Shown here: in pieces, positions 57,331 to 64,000 of the stretch
Numbering within the stretch: the first letter of the stretch is position 1
How the letters are laid out: each line of letters starts with the position of its first letter
Assembly: GCA_039096225.1 (NCBI GenBank)
Contig: JBBPEB010000030.1
Coordinates: forward strand, 186,001 to 250,000
Source: Blastocystis sp. Blastoise
Taxonomy: Eukaryota; Sar; Bigyra; Opalinata; Blastocystidae
DNA: 64,000 nucleotides
Direction of reading: 5' to 3'
Position numbers and translations under genes: made by a program
Notes under the pieces: model-generated
The model's input: only the letters and a program-made list of their open reading frames with translations
What the model was told of the DNA's origin: nothing
Databases searched by the model: none

Positions 57331-60221
57331 TTACTTTTTTAATTGAGCTTTAATTTTTGTCATCGTAAGAATAAGAATTGTTTTTAATGGTTTTCTACGA
57401 TTTTCTTTTAATTTACTAATTGAACACCATATATCTCCATGAGTAGGGTGTGCATCTTCAAATCTTTGTAATAATTTATTTTGATCTTCTTCTGTACCAT
57501 ATTCTAATTCAAATATATAATAAATAGCCCAATGATCACCAATATCTGAGTTAATAGCTAATGAACGATCCATCCAAAGACGTGTTTTCTCTACAAGTCC
57601 ACTTGACCAGAAACGACGGGCTGCAAGCATAATAATATAAGGATCTTCACTATATTGAGATAAAGCCTTTGTAATTAATGTCTTTTGTTGAGGTTTTGGA
57701 GCATTCAAAATATCTTCAACAATTAATCGTCCTATAGAGTATTTTATAAAGTAATAAGAATTATTATATAGTTATAATCGTATTTATTCATGATTTTATT
57801 TATAAAATAGAATATAAATATATATATATAATAAGAAGAATAAACTAATAATAAGTATATATAAAAAAAGATTATATAAATTTTGATTAAATATAAAAAG
57901 AGATCACTATAAAAATACCACTAGATGGATTTTCTTGAAGTGCTTTCGATAATAATTGAGTCACTAAACTATTATTTCCTTGTTCTCTTTCAAGCTGAAT
58001 AGATTCCAGCCAGATTTCAGTTGATTTTGGATTCTTGATACGAGCAATTTCTAATAAAGAACGTGCTTTAGCAACGGAAGTAATACGTTTTTCTAAACGA
58101 ACATAAAGAAGCCATAAAGGAGTCGATTGTTGACAACGTTGAAGACCATCTCTTTATATAGTATGTTATAGTATAGTATAGTATATTAAATAAAAGAATA
58201 AATGAATATCTAAATATATATATATATATATTTATAAATAAGAATAAAAAAAAATTATACCTATAGAATTTTCTAGCTTCAGAGAATTGTTCTTTTTCTT
58301 CTTTTAGTTGTCCAAGCATCATCCATAATTTATCATACGAAGGATATTTATCTTTTGCTTCTAATAATATTGTTTCTTCTTCTTGATAATTATTTAACTC
58401 CCATTCTAATAAAGCACTCTTCATCCAAACACGTGGACTCTTACAACTAGCACGTGATTTTGCAAGGATATCACGAGCACGATCAAAGTTATTATTTTCA
58501 TATTCAATCTATATATATATGAGATATTATTTGAAAAATTAAATTAAAAAAAAAAATAAATTAATCATTAATTTATAAATATTTCAAAATATAATATATA
58601 TACTTGCATAGCTGCAAGCCAGATTCTTTCAGAAGAAACAAATTCCTTATTAGAATTATTAATAAGAATAGCTTCTTCTAATACTTTTCTAGCCATATCG
58701 ATATCATGTAATTTTCTATATTGTAATTTAGCAGACATAAGCCAAAGGAGTTCACTATGAGGACAATGAGACACAGCTGTCTTTAAGAGAGAAGCAGTAG
58801 AAGAAGGAGTACCATATTTCTCTTCTAATTCCGTCGACTTTAACCATATATCCTCACGATCTATATATATATATAATGAAATATAGAATTATAAAGCGTT
58901 ACTTAAAAAATATAATAAATAAAAAAATATATATAATAGAGAAAATAATAATAAATATGATAAAAAATAATAAATATAATAATATACCTGGGAATACACC
59001 TAAAGTATAAGCATAAATAGCTCTTGCAGTTTCAATCGATCCATTATTAACACAATTACTAGCATCTGCAAGCCATGTTCTAGAACGATCTTGTTTCTCT
59101 ACACCAATATCTAAGACATTCTTTATAATACAACTACATGTCTCACGAGCACCGGCTTTTTCCATATTTTCAGCTTGTTTGATCCAATCATTCCGATTAA
59201 TTACAACCTATATGATATTCATGAGTAATATATATAAAGTATAAATATACTATATACAGAATATATAAAAACAATAATAATAATAATATACATTATTCGT
59301 TTGAAGACTTTTGACAGCTCTTTCAATAATAGTATTAATTCTATGTATACTTCCATTTGTCTCTTCTAATTGAGCAGCAGTAAACCAAATAGTGGGCTCT
59401 GTAGGTAATGCTTTACGGGCCTATAGGGGTAGGAGTATATAGAATATAGGAAATATAAAGTTAATAAATAGTTATATAGAGTATAGGAAATATAGAGTAA
59501 ATAAAAATAGTATATAATAAACAAATATTAATAAATAAATAGTTATGTAGAATATAGGAAATATAAAGTTAATAAAAATAATATATAATATATATAAATA
59601 TATAAATATATAATATAATATATATAAATATATAATATAATATATATAAATATATAATATAATATATATACTTGATTAAGAACTTTTCTTGCATTTTCAT
59701 AAGTTTCTAATTTAGCAAGTGCCAGCCATAACTCAATACTTTCAGGGACATTTTCAACAGCACGCTGAAGTAAAATTAAGGCAGATTCAGGAGGTTCTAG
59801 TTCAATAGCTGTTCTCCATAATAATACAGAATTAGGAATAAACTCAATTGCTTTCCAAAGAACTCTTTTTTTCTTATTAATATCAGTTTCTAATTCAGCA
59901 GCCTATATATAATTATTATTATTATTAATTATAGTATAGTATATATAAAAAATATATACATATATATAATTATTTTAATAAAAATAATCATAAACAAGTA
60001 AAAAAGTTTAAAAAAAATATATAGATCAATGAATATATATAATATATATATACGTGTAACCATATTTGAACTGAAGTAGGTAGTCTCTTAACAGCATCAA
60101 TAAGAACAATCTTAGCATTTTCAGGTGTTTGTAATCTAGCTGATTCTAACCATATTTCTTCACTCTTAGGACAACTTTCACATCCTTTACGAATAATCTT
60201 ACGAGCTTGAGCTACTTTACC

Positions 60222-60252
<31 letters not shown>

Positions 60253-61975
60253 GTATAATATAGAATAAGAGAATATTTAATATATATATAGATAAAGAAT
60301 AGAATATATAATAAGAAGTAGGTAATGAAAATAGTTAAAATGAAATAATTATATATATATCTATAATTTCATTTAAGAATTAAAAAGATATAAAATAAAA
60401 AAAAAGAATAAAATAAAAAAAAAGAATAAAATAATAAATTTAAAGAATAACAAAATAATAATAACAATAATAATAGCACTAAAATACCTGCTGCTTCTTC
60501 TAATCTTGCGTAACTAATCCATCCTTGTTCATTTGTAGGATCTGCTTTAACTAAAGAAGCAAATATAGTACGTGCCTTTTTAATATCTCCTATTTCTGCT
60601 TCTGTATTAATTTTCATATCATTTAAAGAAGTCATATAACCTTTTGGATCAACTACAGTTTGACCTGTTAAACTATCTCCTTTCTTCTCTAATGTTTGAC
60701 CAAGTAACTATATAATATAATATAATATAATATAATATAATATAATATAATATAATGATTATTTAAATATATAAAAAAATGTGATTATTTAAATCAATTA
60801 TTATAAAATAATGGAATAATTATATCGATTTATAATAATTTAAAATAAAACTAAAATAAGATTCCTATAATATTATACTTGTTGACGAGCACTTGAATAA
60901 TTCGTCGATGTTTCTGTACCTGAAGTCGATGTATATCCACTTGGATCTACTATATAAGGAGATAATGCATTCTGCATACGTCTTGCTTCTAATAGAGAAT
61001 CAGGAGCAGGAGTAAAAGACTCCTTCTTCTTCGATTGTCTCCATTTTAATGATTTATCACCTATATCTTCGATAGAATACCATTCTTCTTCAGTCATCTT
61101 CTCTAAGGGTCTCTAGGATAGATTATATATTATATTATATAATATATAATATATAATATATAATATAATTCATATTAATATAATATAAAATTTCTATAAT
61201 GAATAAAATAAGAAGAACAAATTTCTTTTAAATAAATAAGACTTATAAAAAAAAAACTAAAAAAACTTTTTTATGAATAAAAAAGTATTAAAAAAAAATA
61301 TCATACCTTTTTATCCACTAAAACAGATCGAATATCTGTATTTAAGAAAGGGCTATTTGTATTATTTTCACTATCAGTAGACTTCTTTTTATTTTTACGA
61401 TTCATCATCGATTTATCAATAGCCTACAGAGATATAATAAATAACAAAAAAATATAAATATCATAATAACATTAAATTTATAAAATTTACATCGAAAATA
61501 GCTTCAGCCTCAGCATCCTCGGCATCATATTCATTACTATAAAAAATAATTAAGCATGCTAGAATTATAAATAGATATTATTGTTTACTTTTCAGTATCA
61601 ATGCCAATATTATTATCACCTGATTCATCAAATGTTATATCCTCGTTAGTGCCCTATATATTCATTAAAAATAGAATTATTTTATATAGTATTTGAAATA
61701 AAATTCAATTAAAAAAAAAGATTCACGTACACCTTGATCACTTTGAACGGCGGGGCCAATATCGAATCTGTAAAATAAGAAAAATTCATAGATAGAAGTA
61801 ATAACATAAATATACCTTGTAACAAAACCTGTTGCACCACGCCCTTTACCAGGTTCATAACCAATTGGAGCTATTATAGGGAATATATAGAAATATTATA
61901 ATTTCCTATCAATTAAATAAGCATACCTTCAATATTATCATATGTTCTTGGACGTTTAGGACCTATTCCAGACAT
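57331..61975 (-). CDS. PRPF6: PRPF6/Prp6 pre-mRNA splicing factor (U4/U6.U5 tri-snRNP)
   Basis: Predicted 902 residues (human 941). Sixteen exons: 61975-61927, 61870-61816, 61767-61731, 61653-61589, 61536-61491, 61423-61307, 61112-60879, 60707-60488, 60220-60054, 59902-59672, 59420-59292, 59207-58988, 58860-58604, 58508-58261, 58151-57919, 57731-57331. The N-terminal PRP1 region has [24 protein letters not shown] and a hydrophilic, acidic part. From about residue 250 there are tandem HAT repeats of the form ARKVL...P.S..IWL, seen in each exon (for example [20 protein letters not shown] and [12 protein letters not shown]). The protein bridges U5 with U4/U6 in the tri-snRNP. It serves both spliceosome types, of interest given the U12 introns nearby. 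Confidence 0.95.
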
Positions 61976-62385
61976 GTCAATTTTACTTTATGAATAAATA
62001 ACTCTAGAATGATATAAGTTATATATATGAAGAGTTGTCAATAATATGTATATATATACAATTCAAAAAAAGTATAAAAAGAATGACTTTTATCGATAAA
62101 AAGAAAATGTATTAAAAAAAGGAAAATTACTAGAGAATTACAAAAAACTAGAGCTAGGAAAAAAAGTGGGCGTAATTTTGTCGTTTTTTTGTCTTTTTTG
62201 AGTGGAAATTTGTTCTTTGTTAAAAAAAGTGGTTTTTTGTAATTCTCTAAAAATTACGGTTTTAATTTAATTTTGAGTGTTTTTGTGAGAATTCCCTATA
62301 AATAATCTAATTTTTAAAAATCAAGTTATTCTTTTAAAGTTGAGAAATAATGTATCAAATACATTAATAAATCGGTCGGTGAATG
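61976..62385. promoter_or_regulatory. PRPF6 upstream region with 18-bp inverted repeat
   Basis: Upstream of the PRPF6 start (minus strand). Contains two perfect inverted copies of an 18-bp sequence beginning TAGAGAATTAC at 62131-62148 and 62232-62249, separated by 83 bases that include AAAGTGGGCGTAA. The arms could form a hairpin or bind a dimeric factor. Confidence 0.4.
62131..62249. repeat. 18-bp perfect inverted repeat, 83-bp spacer
   Basis: TAGAGAATTACAAAAAAC at 62131-62148 is the exact reverse complement of 62232-62249. The spacer is T-rich on the plus strand and less AT-rich than its surroundings. Confidence 0.85.
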
Positions 62386-62721
62386 TTAAGGTATGGCTGT
62401 ATTAGGGATTATTTTTTTTGGAGTAATGGGAAGAATATGTCTTTTTCCATTTTGTTCAGAATCCTTTGATTTATAAAATTCTAATTGAAAATAAGTATTT
62501 ATGATATGTAAGAATATTATAAAATATGGGTTTATGATGAAATAGAAAAATAAACAATAAAAAACTATTCCAGATATTATAGAAACAAAGAAATTCATTA
62601 TATTTGATGCTAGATATATTATGTTTATTGGAGACAATTTAAAATAAATTAAAGTATCCAATAATACAAGAGAAACTAATAAAATGATATAAAACAATAG
62701 CAAATAATAAATAGAAAACAA
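62386..62721 (-). CDS. Possible small membrane protein or exon (uncertain)
   Basis: Open reverse frame of 111 codons lacking an ATG at its 5' end; the first internal ATG would give about 70 residues. It predicts three or four hydrophobic helices and then a hydrophilic tail (SKDSEQNGKRHILPITPKK) that looks protein-like rather than random AT sequence. It starts only 67 bases after the stop of the neighbouring minus-strand gene, and an acceptor-like TATAGTAG precedes it, but I found no matching upstream exon. It may be a real small gene, a missed 3' exon, or noise. Confidence 0.25.
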   Translation of the reverse strand: MFSIYYLLLFYIILLVSLVLLDTLIYFKLSPINIIYLASNIMNFFVSIISGIVFYCLFFYFIINPYFIIFLHIINTYFQLEFYKSKDSEQNGKRHILPITPKKIIPNTAIP

Positions 62722-62787
62722 AAAATATAAATAAGAAAAAAAGAAACTACCCTACTATAAAAAATAAATAATATAATATATAGAAAG

Positions 62788-63978
62788 TTAATAACAATTA
62801 AGTTGTCTTCCGTCACTATCATATTTTAATTGTTTATTAAGACTACGTTTGAAATCAGGATCATCAATAGAAAATAGTGGTTCTTTGATAGTAAGTATGA
62901 CTTCATCTTCAAGATTTTCTTTAATATAGTCAATCATTGTTGTTGGAGACATTTTTTTGTCAGAATGGATATAGTAACGAAGTTAAAGAAATAAAAATGA
63001 TTTTTATATAAATAAATTATTAATTATTTATATTATAATAATATATATATGGAAAATAAGACTATATGATAGCAAATAGATTATAAAGGATATAATATAA
63101 GCATCATTAAGTTTATCAAAAGGATCATTTGATATAGTTTTACTAGTAAGAATACTATTTCTTAATGATTCAGTCACTAATGGATTATTACGAAAAGAGT
63201 AATCAAGTTAAAGAAGACTATATGATGTTGATATATATATGTTATAATTATTATTATTATGATTAATATGATTAAATTATTATAAATATAATTATAAATA
63301 ATAATAATAAAAATAGTGAAAAAAAAAATGAATAAAATTTTAAATATAAATAAAATAGTAAATAGAAAAAAAAGGATATATATTCTTTATAGTATCCATC
63401 AAATATTTTATCAAAGGTATTCATACATACAAAATGATTTAAGCCACATGTAAATATAGATTTAATAGATGTAGCATCATTCATAGAAGGATCTTCAGGA
63501 ATAAGTTGTAAGTTATATTGAATAGGATTTGCTATATTATGACGAGCATCACGATAATCTTGACGTATATAAGGGATTTCTTCAATTGAATCAGAAATAG
63601 GTTTTGTTTGAGAAGATATTTGTGTATTTTGAGGTAGAGATGGATCCATTCGTGGTCTTCTTGTATTTCTTCTTTGAGGAAGAGGAGGTAATGTGGGTTT
63701 TACACGTAATCTACGAGGTGTCTGTGTAACAAGTGAATTTGTTGTAGTTGTTGAAGGAGATGAAGATGATGATGAAGGAGTTATTGAAGGAGATGAAGAT
63801 GATGATGAAGGAGTTGTTGAAAGAGTTGTTGAAGGAGTTATTGAAGGAGTTGTTGAAGGAGTTATTGAAGGAGTTGTTGAAGGAGTTATTGAAGGAGTTA
63901 TTGAAGGAGTTATTGAAGGAGATGATGAATTCTCCAAAAATGGAGAATTATAAGAATATATTGAATAATAATGTCTAG
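62788..63978 (-). CDS. Unidentified Ser/Thr/Pro-rich protein, 5' incomplete, with two U12-type introns
   Basis: Three exons on the minus strand: 63978-63380 (begins at an acceptor, so the gene continues beyond the right edge), 63198-63094, 62973-62788, giving 296 residues. The first part has repeats of SITPS/STTPS and poly-Ser, then RRLRVKPTLPPLPQRRNTRR, then a folded-looking region with CGLNHFVCMNTFDKIFDG. The last exons read SFRNNPLVTESLRNSIL and SPTTMIDYIKENLEDEVILT to KYDSDGRQLNCY. I recognise no family. Both introns begin ATATCCTTT and end TTAC, and only their removal joins the three coding blocks in frame. The short Pro/Ser repeats suggest a disordered scaffold or regulatory protein. 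Confidence 0.7.
62974..63093 (-). other. U12-type AT-AC intron (right-edge gene)
   Basis: 120 nt on the minus strand, starting ATATCCTTTA and ending TTCTTTAACTTCGTTAC. Its 3' end is almost the same as that of the preceding intron. Phase 0 between ...LNDAYI and YIHSDKK.... Confidence 0.85.
63199..63379 (-). other. U12-type AT-AC intron (right-edge gene)
   Basis: 181 nt on the minus strand, starting ATATCCTTTT and ending TTCTTTAACTTGATTAC, which contains a branch-site match and the AC end. Phase 0 between ...YYKEY and SFRNN.... Confidence 0.85.
63741..63935 (-). repeat. 12-bp coding repeats (SITP/STTP) in right-edge gene
   Basis: Tandem GAAGGAGTTATT / GAAGGAGTTGTT units on the plus strand encode Ser-Ile/Thr-Thr-Pro repeats on the minus strand, interspersed with poly-Ser. 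Plus-strand frames through this stretch are shadows. Confidence 0.9.
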
Positions 63979-64000
63979 CTATATATATAAATATTATAAA

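Noticed and set aside
58450-58490. ATATCCTT on the minus strand in PRPF6
   Set aside because: It encodes Asp-Ile-Leu-Ala in a conserved HAT repeat; the exon is continuous.
63693-63978. Plus-strand frames with Val-Glu-Gly and Leu-Lys-Glu repeats
   Set aside because: They lie opposite the Ser/Thr-Pro repeats of the minus-strand gene and have no exon context.

Overview
The window is nuclear DNA of an extremely AT-rich microbial eukaryote. Genes are split by many short spliceosomal introns. Almost all stops are TAA and the standard code fits every gene. Most intron donors read GTATAT rather than GTAAGT, most acceptors read TATAG, and introns are full of TA, TAA and TTTA microsatellites. A complex I subunit implies respiring mitochondria. 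I cannot name the species: an AT-rich amoebozoan, heterolobosean or early-branching fungus would all fit.

Layout. 1-8.2 kb: tandem pair of membrane-anchored A1 aspartic protease genes; the second has lost both catalytic Asp. 9.8-15.0 kb: intronless clathrin heavy chain with an unusual Met/Ala/Pro/Gly tail. 15.5-18.1 kb: SLC35B1/HUT1-type nucleotide-sugar transporter. 19.1-19.5 kb: NDUFA8-like complex I subunit. 19.8-24.2 kb (-): ABCG half-transporter. 24.9-25.2 kb (-): small EF-hand protein. 26.2-30.0 kb: RBM28/Nop4-like ribosome-biogenesis protein. 30.3-33.9 kb (-) and 34.4-35.6 kb (+): divergent secreted alpha-glucosidase (GH31) and alpha-galactosidase (GH27). 36.4-39.1 kb: glucose-6-phosphate dehydrogenase. 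39.7-42.3 kb: ORC4. 42.6-43.7 kb: glutamine cyclotransferase. 44.1-45.3 kb (-): type I membrane protein, possibly ATP6AP2-like. 46.8-50.2 kb: two tandem small heat-shock proteins. 50.7-54.3 kb (-): XPB helicase of TFIIH. 55.0-57.0 kb: GT61-like glycosyltransferase. 57.3-62.0 kb (-): PRPF6 tri-snRNP protein. 62.8 kb to the right edge (-): unidentified Ser/Thr/Pro-rich protein, 5' incomplete.

Main discovery. Four introns carry U12-type (minor spliceosome) signals: two in ORC4 and two in the right-edge gene. Their donors are ATATCCTT or GTATCCTT, their branch sites are TTCTTTAAC-like or TTCCTTAAT, and all end in TTAC. Removing them restores reading frames; for the first ORC4 intron the junction also restores the spacing of the ORC4 family. 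Four of roughly 130 introns is a high share, so the organism probably has an active minor spliceosome with AC-ending introns. Separately, several major-type introns lack GT or AG at one end.

The genes are mostly housekeeping and do not form one pathway. The clearest functional units are the divergent glycosidase pair, the protease tandem and the heat-shock tandem. Exon coordinates were read by eye from splice signals, reading frame and family conservation; no alignment or transcript data were available.
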